From contig CAJJDP010000149.1 of assembly GCA_905182995.1 (NCBI GenBank), positions 219,829-283,828 of the forward strand: DNA of 64,000 nt, given 5' to 3'. This document shows, one piece after another, positions 51,463 to 62,420 of the stretch. Both the position numbers and the translations under genes were made by a program. The notes below the pieces were generated by a model. The model worked only from the letters and a program-made list of their open reading frames with translations, had not been told where the DNA came from and made no database searches. This DNA comes from Paramecium octaurelia (lineage: Eukaryota; Ciliophora; Oligohymenophorea; Peniculida; Parameciidae). The stretch's first letter is position 1. Each line of letters opens with the position of its first letter.

Positions 51463-51840
51463 TCACAATAAAAGAAACATAGATTTCTAAAGTAATCTTT
51501 TGAAATGACAACCCAACGAAAGTAACTCCTTTTTAATAAATAAAAGAACGAATGATTTGTATCTCATAATAAATATATGTTCATTACTGTTGCCGATCCC
51601 TTAGTTTCTTATTGTATTCTCCAATGCCCATTCATTCTTTGAGGGATTTTCTAATCTTATCCATACAGCATACACAAATTGACTGGCCTCCATGCTCACT
51701 TTTATGTTTCTAGGGGTTTCCCACTAATCCCTATTTTCTTCATACAGTCCATATTACCTTTGAACTACTCTTTCATTAAGAAGGTTAAGCTCCTTTCTAT
51801 TTCTTATAAAGTGAGAAATATAAATCTCGACTCCCTCCAT
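51463..51840 (-). CDS. unknown 125-residue protein
   Basis: ATG 51840 (MEGVEIYISHFIRNRKELNL) to TGA 51463-51465. The middle part is Trp- and charge-rich (YGLYEENRDQWETPRNIKV, FVYAVWIRLENPSKNEWALE) and less AT-rich than the flanks, which suggests real coding sequence. No family was recognised. It may be a fragment of a larger gene, and a chance frame cannot be excluded. Confidence 0.45.
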
Positions 51841-52290
51841 TTGATATTAGTGTAGATTCGAAAAAATTGATTACAATTAAATTTTTTGTTTAGACTCTAT
51901 TAAATAGAAAGAACTATTTGAAATTGGGTCATTTCCCTCTAAACGTTTTATTCTTTAATATGGTTGAAGAATTCATGTAACTATTTGATATAATGAGCAT
52001 AAAGTATCCCTTCAGCATTTATTTAGCAAAATTGTATCAATACAATAATGGAACACCATTTTCACAACTTAATTAAATTTTGATAATTTAGTCTTAGTTT
52101 GCCACTCAAATTAAACAATTTTTGTTTGATATTTCAGAATCAATACATATTCTAATAAAAATCTAAGAGAGATTTTGAGAAATATAAATTCAAAAAATTG
52201 AATTTGCATTTCTATATTGAGTTCTTCAAAATTCTTTATAATTTGAAGAAATAAATAAAAAATGAATGATAAGGAATTGTTTAATTTAAC
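51841..52290. other. intergenic, AT-rich
   Basis: Nothing recognised; downstream flank of the following minus-strand gene. Confidence 0.4.
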
Positions 52291-53624
52291 TCATTTTTCC
52301 TAATACTTTCTTATTTAATATTCTTTTGATTTATCATCCCAAGTGATCAAATACTAACCATCACCAGACATACATCCATAAATCTCTATTGTTCCAAACT
52401 CAATAGATTACTCGGTTATAAATTCGCCATTTATTGTCTTCCTTATTAAATTCACATTTTATGCATTCTTATTTAAAAGCATACATTTTGATTTTACATA
52501 TTATTAAGGGAACAGCCAGCTATCTAAACCCCCTTTTACTGAAATATGCTTCGTCTTTGTATAATATTTATTAGTACTATCTATCTCAAAAACATGTAAT
52601 TACTCTTGATCATAAGGTTAGAATGTGAATGTATTGTCATCGATAAAGCATAATCGCTTACCATATTGCTCCACTTTAAGCTTTTATATTACTATCCATT
52701 ATTTATTCAATTATGATTGTTCTATTACTAATATATGTTGATCACTTCCACAAGATATCAATTTATTTTGTTATTCATTAAAACTTAATCCATATACATA
52801 TGAAGTATGATCAGTGATTGTCTAAGAGCACAACCATTCATTTTCCTTTTACCAAAATTTAATTGTATAATCATAACTACCAGATACAATAAGATCTTCA
52901 TTATTATTTAATACCAAACAAATGATATATCTGGTATGTCCATTGATTTTCTATTTGCAAACCCATTAATTATTTTCATTTTTTATCCATATTATAATTA
53001 AATTATCACTACTCCCAGATATAAACTAATCCGATTTGTTCATAAAATTCAGAGTATAAACATTATGATTGTGTTAACTTAAAATTTAAGTTTATTTCAA
53101 CATACCTGATTTGAATTCAAAAACTTTAATTTATTTTTAACATGCAGCAATCAATACTGAACAATCTTTATTAATAGCAATTGCTCTACAAACTTCATTT
53201 TATTGAATTGAATTTTGTGGTACCAATTAATAAATGAAGGGTTTAAGATTTGATTGTATAGATGAAAGTGTTGATGATTGCTCAATAGTTTATGAATTAG
53301 TGAATTATTAAATTTGATGTTAAATATTATTTTTGATTAAAGAAGTCACTTCTTAATTGATTTCTGTTGAGAAATTGTCATTTTTCAATTTAAATACACA
53401 ATTCTAATTGAATTTTGATAAATCACATTATAATTAAGATATTACTGCAGGATTTGATTCATGATTTAGAATTTGATCAAGTTAGGCATCAATCTTGTTA
53501 AATGACAACTATTTCAATTTATTAATAATTTTTATACCTCCACTGCTAAGTATAAGCTTTCTATACATTCATTTACTTTTCTTTGGTATTCTATTCTTAA
53601 GTTTTATTCAGAAATTGTTTGCAT
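52291..53624 (-). CDS. WD40-repeat protein (Paramecium expanded family)
   Basis: Exons 53624-53538 and 53508-52291 with a 29-nt intron give at least 434 residues; the frame stays open upstream, so the N-terminus may be longer. The N-terminal part is helical (LRIEYQRKVNECIESLYL, then LSFNKIDAQLDQIL). WD40 units start near residue 140: ACQKQIKVFEFKSG, then SQHNHNVYTLNFMN...ISGSSDNLIIIW, GHTRYIICLVL...VSGSYDYTIKFW, DHTSYVYGLSF...ISCGSDQHILVI, and the last strand GCMSGDGQYLITWD. No TGA before 52291, so the gene looks intact. Such ciliate proteins serve as interaction scaffolds; the partner is unknown. The truncated gene at 27.5-28.8 kb is a paralogue. Confidence 0.85.
53509..53537 (-). other. 29-nt intron in the WD40 gene
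   Basis: GTATAAAAATTATT...GAAATAG on the minus strand; it joins LYLAVE to LSFNKIDAQ in frame. Without splicing the upstream frame ends at a TGA. Confidence 0.7.
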
Positions 53625-55157
53625 TTGAACTGAAGAGATACTTATTTTAATTATTGCTATTTCTTTGAAAATTTGAATCAATCTAATTAAATCTAATTAA
53701 ATATAAATTATTATTTAAATTAATTACACAACAATCATAAAAAAAAACACAAGATTACTACGAAATTCGATTGGATGCCATTTCAAGCTTCATAATTAAC
53801 ATTAGAAAATTTAGTAAAGCAATATTTTTGAAACTTAAAATATTGTTTTACGAATTTATTACATATTTATTTAGTTGAATACTAATTGAAATAAGGACTT
53901 TAATGAGTAGTTGATATAAAACACAGAACTATTGAAACTTTTAGAATGTTTTATTTCTTCTTAATTTATTTATCTTTTGTTTAATTAGCTGTTTGTCTTG
54001 ACATACCCTTCTAATGCAAGGTTGAACCGTGTGTGAGTGATTGAGTATTCCCTACTATTAAATAAGTACAAGCTTTCAGAGCAAAATGTTTCATAGTTTC
54101 CAATCTCTGAACATTAATAAGTACATAATTTTCATTGCTACATCGTTTCTTCTATAATGCGCATATCATAAAATATTCTTATTTGTTTATTTATGTAAGA
54201 AAAGTGAATTTTTATCTGCTTTGCACTTACTTGATATTGACTTCAATCCTTAACTCAGCTTAAATAATATTCTTGAGATTAAACTAAAAAACATTAAAGG
54301 GAGGAAAATATGGCAGATAGTTGTTTAATAACAAATTTTCAATTTAAGCTTTGAGAGTAAAATAACTCTGTCATAAAATTATTCTTGTTCCTTTAAAGGA
54401 ATAACTGATAAATGAAAATTATAATAATTCGAAATTTAGTTATATTGAGGTAAAATGATTTATAATTTACTACTCCATTTAGTCCAGGTCCTTAATTTCT
54501 TCATTTATTTGGTAACCTAAATATTTATTTATTCATCAGAATATTTTATCTTTGATCATCGGTTTTAAGAGTCAGCTTGAAACTAATTTCAAAAGAGCAC
54601 TCCAAACTTATCAGGGGTATTTATTAACCTAATCACTGATGAGCAAGAAACCTTCATTATGCAAAACAAATAAACTAAATTAAATAATAACTTGTTTCTT
54701 TATAGACAAGCTTTAAACAAACAAAGAACTAGCATTATTTTATTTCTCACAATCCAATGTCTTATAAAAACATAAAATATATTAGCTGGGTCAACCCTAT
54801 GTCAGGAGTATAGCTGCATTTTATCCATGTTTGAATTTTTTCTTTTTATTGCCATACTATATTTTCTTTTAAGAACTTTACCTGACTATTAGGTTTTATC
54901 GGAGTAGCTAAATTGTGCTCACTAAAATCATCTAAGAATGAATGCTTAAAATTTGATGAAAGAAAAATTAGGTCAGCTAAATAACAGAGGATTTTATGAT
55001 GGTATCAAAACTTACAACACAAACTAGGTAATAATGACTTATTATACCTTCTTAACGTAATGTCGTTCTAGTTGAGATAAATGTGATTTAATTCCATGCT
55101 TAAGGTGTAAGCACTTTCAAAATCTCTGCTGTTTTTATGAATTGTTCGACAATTAGC
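53625..55157. other. unresolved; possible signal-peptide fragment
   Basis: On the plus strand ATG 53946 gives MFYFFLIYLSFVQLAVCLDI, a good secretion signal, followed by cysteines (FQCKVEPC) but then TGA after 33 codons. It may be the first exon of a lost secreted protein. No other recognisable frame was found. Confidence 0.35.
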
Positions 55158-55568
55158 TCATTTTTAGTGGAATACATTTTGTCTTTCTTGTTTGGCTACA
55201 ACTATTGAATTCTATAAAATGCCTATTAACCCTTAACTAAACAGGAGGAAATAAATGGATGAGTAATTAATTTCATTTTCTGAGGATATTCTCATCCACA
55301 AAACAGATTGATATTAACTTATATTGGAAAATTACAAACTGAGGAATTCATCATTATTACCAATAGTTCTTGATATTTACAACAGGGAAAAAGTACGACA
55401 ATAATTATTGCCTGTTGCAAGAGCATTCATCTAAAGTTGAACAAAAGAGACATACTTTTCAATCAAATAATATCCATATTATAAGTTTAAAAGTAAATTT
55501 CCAATTGTTTTAAATAATCGAAGTTATCTTTGTACATGAAAGGCTGTAGACTTATAGGGTTGATTCAT
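55158..55568 (-). CDS. unknown 136-residue frame
   Basis: ATG 55568 to TGA 55158-55160. The frame is open another 26 codons upstream with clustered cysteines (CEQ...CAICRCC). Composition is mixed, with no domain recognised. It is given as possible coding only because of its length (163 codons open) and moderate base composition. Confidence 0.3.
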
Positions 55569-55646
55569 ATGCAGAGTAGTTATACAACATCTACAAATAG
55601 CGCAAGCAGATAGTGATTGTTCGCATCTAGTTTTCAAATTTAGTAA

Positions 55647-56531
55647 TCACTTAGACCACTGTATGGTGTGGTTGTAATTGCTTAACAAAGATTATTGCAA
55701 TTTTGGTCAGTTTTAATACCTCCTATATATAGAGTTACACTTTTTTATTTCATGAGTCTAATTCCGATATATGAATTGCTTGTCCCTTTCTAACTGGTAT
55801 TACATTATTTGTAAGCATTACAGTTACTGTTATTTAAAGTAGTAATGTTCATACTCAAGACTTCACTAAGCGTAGTAATTATGATACTACTTCTGTTTAA
55901 TCTCTGATAATTTATATTCAGGATGTGCCTTAATCTGTACATCTTCCCTTTGGATTATTTGATATTTTCTTTCAATAAAGAGTAAGTTTTAGGTCTTTCT
56001 ATCATATAATTGATATTGTAAACCTTATAATATAATGCCCTTTATCAGATTCAATGTTCATCTTCTGACAGCGCTTTTTAATCAGCAACTATCTCTTTTA
56101 TACAAATGATCAATATACTAAATATTTATTTGGATTTTACTTTAATTCTACAACCTTGCCATTACAACTCTTGTATTATAAGCTTGTTATAATTATTGTT
56201 CATCAGCACTATTATGGATGCACTACATCTATTGTCCAAAAGCTCTACACAGACCCACATAATGTTAAAATGATCAAAGATAATCGTTAAGCTCTTGCTT
56301 CTTCTTGTAATAAATGCAAGCATATGATTAATTAAATTTTGGTTCATTATATTTAAGATGTACGAAAGCTGCCTGCGCTAGTTGTTCTTCTTTCAATGAA
56401 TTTTATTTTAAATAGAGATAGTCAAGATCAGTGGGTGTTTCTCGTTAATACGAAGCTACTATTTGTTATCTTCCTCATTTACTAATCTAAACTTACTAAT
56501 CTTGTGTATATAAATTTTTGGTGGTTTTAAT
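55647..56531. other. no resolved gene
   Basis: Base composition is less AT-rich than most of the window, but frames on both strands are broken by TGA. Confidence 0.35.
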
Positions 56532-57960
56532 TCATATATACATCAGATATTTAATTGATAGGCGCAAATTTGGTTATTCTTTTAGTGCTGATCCTTGAGC
56601 ACAGTCTCTAAGAGCTTGTTAACTAATTGCTATCTATGAAGTATGCTTTTGTATGTAATTGTAAATGTACTAACTCTTTACTTTTTGATGACTTGTAAGA
56701 CATTCTTGGTGTTCTCTAGTGCTACTAGTTCGTACTGACAATCCCTATAATATGATCAAAAGGCCTGCTGGCCTAGACATAATCAAATCTAGTAAGTGCT
56801 ATTCTAATAACTTTGCAAGGTGAATTTTTGTAGCACTTGATTGTGAAGCATGCCTCAAATCGTCATTATTAGAGGCTCTCTCTTATCCTGTATATTATTG
56901 ACATCGCCATTACATTTTGATATTCTAACAGGTTCACAAAAGACTATTTATTTTCTTCTTTATATCATTGTGAGCAGACTGTGTTCATGAAAATCCTAAA
57001 TGTAAAGGAACCTTTATGCTTTGAGAATTTTCTTGACTTAAGAATCTGAACTATTGATATGAATTGTAATTTGCAATTACATATATAAAGTGGTACTTCT
57101 ATTTGGACGGCCTTCCTAATAACTAGGTCAGCACTCATTTTGTATAAATGGTAAACAACATCTTCGCAACTTCCAAAAAGTCTAGCACATAATGGACAAA
57201 TAACAATATAGGTCCATTGGAACCATGAAGCCATTAAATGTCCCATACATATGTTTAGCGAAAAAGTAATGAACTCTGTCTCCATCTTTCTTATTCTTAA
57301 AAAATTCAATCTCCTCTCCATATGTTTACTCATATGCCATTTTCTGTGGTTACATTGCTGAAAAGTTATTTAACTATCTATTTCTTATTTTGTACCACCA
57401 TGTAACTCCACAGCCAGCTACTATTGGGTCTGAGATATTAATACACTTACCCTCACGGAATTTTTAGATCCAAAGTTTTGTCTGATCAACATTTTATTCA
57501 TATTTTAATTCCAACTTTTTTTCAATTTGCTTAATTATTCATATCAATTTGCTTTAAACCATTTTATCCCTTTGATATAGTTTCATAGGATCAGCTTTAA
57601 TTCTTGGTAATATTATTTCACAGTTTAATAAGAGATAACTAACTAACCTAACACAAGCTGGAGCTTATAATAAGCAAGGAGTGGAACCGATAAATTTAAT
57701 TATTATTCGAGATGGTTGCCAGAACATTTTCCATCTTTTAAATAATATATGGTAAGTATTTAAATGTAATATAAGCATGAATTACAAAGTTGCCCACCTT
57801 ATAAAGAACAATGTGAAAGTACCAGATTATTAATACTATCGTTTTGAACATAATTAGAAGTTTAATAGTGCCTTTAAATTTATATAATGCCTTTTTATTC
57901 TTTCAGTATTGATATCAAATGTAATATATGTAATAGTAGTGCAAGCTAAGAGAATCCAAA
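56532..57960 (-). pseudogene. frameshifted coding-like region, minus strand, unknown family
   Basis: Successive long minus-strand frames are open: 57778-57539 (ATG 57778, MLILHLNTYHILFKRWKMF), continuing in the same frame after one TGA to 57128 (TKLWIQKFREGKCINISDPI, GDRVHYFFAKHMYGTFNGF), 57333-56965 (122 codons plus TGA even in the standard code, with CPLCARLFGSCEDVV) and 56933-56532 (RHASQSSATKIHLAKLLEQH). A competing frame over 57.6-57.9 kb has ordered cysteines (CSLQGGQLCNSCLYY, DGKC). Together they suggest one or two genes broken by frameshifts, or with introns I could not place. GC is raised relative to the flanks. No family was recognised. Confidence 0.35.
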
Positions 57961-58858
57961 ATATCAAGCCACGTTCCAATTTGGTTGCATCTGCATTTCA
58001 TTACTTTCACAATTAGTTTAAATACAAGAAGACAATAGTGCAAGCATTTAACCTGTACAATGATGAGGATATAAATTGGTAAAAAAACGGATGATTATTT
58101 CCAAAAGGCAGCAAATAAAACATATGAGTACAAAGATATCAAACCACAATTGTTTCCTAATTCATAGCTTAACTAGGAATATGTAAATATTTTGGAGTGA
58201 CATGGAACCAAATTTGCCATCATCCTGGTCATTAGCATTAGTTTTTTTTCAAGTTGATAGATTTGAGGGAGAGTTGTTGCATTTCCTTAAATTTCTGAAA
58301 TATTAGGAATTTTGTTAAAAGGTAATGAAATAAAATGAGCTGACATATATGACATAATAAAGATTTTGAATTAAAAGGCAAAATTTAAACATAGGAATTC
58401 GACCTAGTGAATGGCAAACTTTTATTATAGGATGTATATGAATTATGTTGCATCAAGTATATATTTTTAATAATGTGCATACTTTGAAACCTGAGGATCT
58501 TGCAAATTTAATTATTAAATTTAAGAAGACCTATATCATGAATGCTTTGCGTAAGTACAGGTGGTTGGCGTTTAAATTTTTGTTATTTGCTGTCCTAGAA
58601 CTATAGAGAATTACATGGCACCTTTTCTCTATTCACCTATTTAATTTGAAGTTCTTTTTGTCATCAATCCTGGAAACTATGAATTTATATATTGATGTTT
58701 ATTTTGAGCAGACAATTATCCAACCTTTATGCGATGTTTTATACTGGGTAAAATAATTTTTTTTCTCGCGGTTTATATTTTGATCTTTGCATCCTAATTT
58801 TCAATAGCATTAAAAATAACAGCCTTTTATACTTTTTTAATGGAGTTGTTATACAGGG

Positions 58859-59200
58859 TCATTAAGGATATTAATGCTTGTGAAAATCTCCTATTTTTAA
58901 TCCATTCTTAAAAAAAAGGATTTATGATTAAATATTTAAGGTTTCCTTAAGCATTATCTGGAGAAAGACAACTTTATCTTCTATCTTGGAACTAAAGATC
59001 TCAAACTTATACTCAAAATACAATGCCGATGGCTCAACTTCTTTTATTCTATGAAAATTATATTATATTTCTATCACCCATTCATGACTAATTGTATTAC
59101 GCTAGTTCATCAACTTGGGATCCAGCTCGACCTTCTCTCTGGATTGGGTGTCCAAATCTTCATCAACACATTCACAATGTGATGTTTGATGCTCTTTCAA
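58859..59200 (-). CDS. unknown protein, fragment
   Basis: A 113-codon open frame ending in TGA at 58859, with polar, protein-like composition (HCECVDEDLDTQSREKVELD, HEWVIEIQYNFHRIKEVE, YFEYKFEIFSSKIEDKVVF). There is no ATG before the frame opens. Upstream (59220-59340) another frame reads SAAQKLTDLNSQMEIQQII, so an intron or frameshift probably separates them. No domain recognised. Confidence 0.4.
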
Positions 59201-60066
59201 TCAAGTGTTGATCAGGCAAACAATTTAAACTATATACTTGATATCATCATTTGTATTATCTGCTAAATTTCCATTTAAGAATTTAAATCTGTCAATTTTT
59301 GTGCAGCACTTAATTATCAGATTCTTTGTTAGGATGAAAGGCTATTCTCATCCACAAACTCTTAAATAAAGAATATATTAAATATTTGATTAAGAATAAA
59401 ATTTAATTAAAGCAATTTTACTCAAAAGAAAAGGAAGAATTGATAAGTAATTATACACAAAATTGCATATGAATTTTAGGCTATACAAATGATATATTTC
59501 AATAACCTTTTGCAATTATATTAAAAGTATTTTATGGAGTTTTCAATATTAATTAAATATACATGAATTTGCTGCAGATTTAGAGTTTGAATCTTATAAT
59601 AAACTAAAAAAACATAGAGCAATTATGAGCAATTTGAAGGATTATCATCTAATGATATTGATTTTATTCCTAATCCTCGAATTTTGTGTTATTATATAGA
59701 ATCTTGGATCTTCCAGATGAATTTCTCATCAGAGGATTGAAATGAAATTGTATCTGGCTTGTAATAAATTAGTTTTCAAAATAAAAATTCTCATTTGATA
59801 ACTTTTAGCATAATGCATACTGCTAAACTGCTCTATACATCTATTCAAAAGCTCATCATTCAAAATATTAAAAAGATTATATTTTTATAAAAGTAACTTA
59901 GTCAGTTTTTAGATTATAATCGAGTGTTGAGAGTTAGAAGATATGATAATTAAATATTATATAACGTTCTAGATTAATAATTAACAATTGATATAAAAGA
60001 ATTATTTAATTGAGAGTAAGTTAACTTTTATCGAATATATATAATAATATTAATTTTTAATAGAGA
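59201..60066. other. no resolved gene beyond a possible upstream exon
   Basis: 59220-59340 may hold the 5' part of the preceding minus-strand fragment. The rest is AT-rich and leads into the plus-strand gene. Confidence 0.35.
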
Positions 60067-60948
60067 ATGGAATATGGTGATATGAAAATATGTTAAAAAC
60101 ATAAATTGGAGATAATTATAGTGGACCTTGAAACAAGGATTGCTTAGGAAGATAGATATTTATGTGTAAGATGTATAATTGAAAGAATGGATAAGAAGAG
60201 AATGAGTTTGATTGATGAAACATAAGATATGATTAAGGAAATGAAAAGGAATGAATAAAATTAAAGAATTAAGGATAGTAAAGAGAGATTTGATGGTTTG
60301 AATAGAATTGAAGAATTATTAAGAGAACTTAAATTAAATATGGATTCTATATTCAATAAGATATTTAATAATATTCAATTGAAATTGATGTAGATATCAA
60401 AAGATATAAGTAACATTGAATCATAATCAATTACATTTAATTTTTAAGATGATATTGAAAGATTGTCTTAATATTAAGAAAATTAAATTAATGAATAATC
60501 AATTAATTTAATTGAAGATGATCATAAATTTTTAGAACAAATACAAAAGTAATTAGAAGCTTTTATAAATTCTGAATAATATCATAAATTAATGAATAAT
60601 TCAAATATTATTAAGAAATCTCAGATAGAACAGGATTTAATAAATAGTTAATAGGAATATGAAATCATAAAGGCATAAGATTATGTACATTTTTTTATAT
60701 ATATGTTATATTAGAAAACACCTGCATTGAAGATGATTTGTTAAGAACATACAAAAGAAATTATAATGTTTAATTTGAATGCAGATACAAATACCAATTC
60801 ATAACCAAGAATGGCTTGTGTTAAATGTATTTAGTATTATCCTGCATAATATACTCCTTTAGAGGATGTCATGATTTTATGGGAGTCATATTAAAAGAGA
60901 AATACAATTAATTTAACTGAATTATATAATAAAAGGAATTCTATTTGA
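60067..60948 (+). CDS. coiled-coil protein, N-terminal part before premature TGA
   Basis: ATG 60067 opens 293 codons. The start MEYGDMKICQKHKLEIIIVD and YLCVRCIIERMDKKRMSLID carries the CxxH/CxxC pairs of the B-box-like N-terminus typical of a large Paramecium family. A long coiled coil follows (ERFDGLNRIEELLRELKLNM...), then a second cysteine pair (ACVKCIQYY) in an EHTKE context. The frame ends at TGA 60946-60948, but the same style continues in frame directly after it (QKVFKMIQEIKLQ), where the sense suggests an original Trp or other codon. The stop is therefore probably premature. Confidence 0.7.
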
Positions 60949-62420
60949 TAGAAAGTATTTAAAATGATTTAAGAGATTAAATTATAAAATGATCAAATAT
61001 TTGATGAATTATTATAATCATTAATTAATTAAGAATAATCAATAGAATAGATGAATTAGAATGAATTTAATAATAAATCACTTTATTAATTCACATCAAA
61101 TAAATAAATGAAATAATCAATTAATTAAGTTAAATTGACAAATTCAAAACATAAAAAGAGCATAAAATTAATGTTGAAAAGATTGATTAAATATTCTATT
61201 CTGATTTAAGATCTAGATTTGAACATTTTATACAATATTAATAAATAAATGTCTAAAGATTCAATTAAATTCTTATTAATGATAATAAGGTAGTGAATGA
61301 AATAGACAATTTATTATAATCAACATAAGATGATAAATTAGAGAATTTTGATTTAAAATAAATAATTGAATAAATTACTTAGTTTATGTATAAATCTATG
61401 AATTTTGAATATTCATAAAAAGTATTTACTCAAACTATTGATTAATATACAAAGATCAAAGAAGATATGCAAAATCTATAATAGATTTTAAGTAATAAAA
61501 TAGAAAAATCTTAAGAATTACTATGTATATTCAATGAATTCAATAATTATTCAGATAAATTCAATGAGGATTACTTTAAATTTTAATAATTTATCGAAAT
61601 CAATTTAAAATTGAATGAAATTATATAATTAAAATAAACAATTGATTCTATTGATAAAGAAAAATAACAATAAACAACTTAATTTGAAAATGACTTTATA
61701 AAGATGTAAGAATAGATAGAATAAATTAATATTCTAATTTAGAATCAAAGAATTCCTTTGAAAAATAGATTAACACAAAAGAAGAAGATAACAAATTATA
61801 AAAAGTGTAGATAGAATAAATAAAATAAGAAAATGTAAGTTTAGAATAGAATTTAAATAAATTTACTCCAAATTGGAAAATGATGCTTTAAATAATAGTA
61901 ATTCATCAATATTATTAATATAGTCATCATAATATCAGAGGGAATTAACTTTTTCATAAACTTATAAACATTCAAAATGTGAAGTATCATAAAATGGAAG
62001 GATGGTTTAAAACGGTCATTATTGTTTATGTGATTAAGTCATTTCTAAAAATGGAGTCACGTCATTTGCATTCAAATTCATTTAACTTCATTCATGTTGT
62101 TTTATTGGTATTGGGATTAGAGAAATAATCTAAAAAAATAATTATTATGGAAATGTTACTTCTGGTTATGGGTATTCAGTTGTTATCATCTATTAGATCA
62201 TATACAATAAATCATAATAAATATTGTTATTCACACCACGGAAAAAGATAAAGATGGTAAACCATTATCATTTGAATTTGCAATAAATGATGTCATAATA
62301 GTGGAAGTTGACATTTAAAATAAAAACATCAAATGGACCAAAGCAAATACCAATCAATCATTTGTAATTATTCTAGTACTATTATATAATAGAATCTTTA
62401 AATAGAAACAACATATTTAA
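60949..62420 (+). pseudogene. rest of the coiled-coil gene with SPRY-like C-terminus, frameshifted
   Basis: After the TGA the coiled coil continues but switches frame near 61100 (DKFKTQKEHKINVEKIDQIF...), staying open to about 61840. At 61975-62200 a domain starts HSKCEVSQNGRMVQNGHYCL, VISKNGVTSFAFKF, FIGIGIREI, then, after two more frame changes, DGKPLSFEFAINDVIIVEVD and NKNIKWTKANTNQSF. This is the SPRY/B30.2-like ending of the same Paramecium family. One TGA and at least three frameshifts make it a pseudogene unless many sequence errors are present. Confidence 0.7.
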
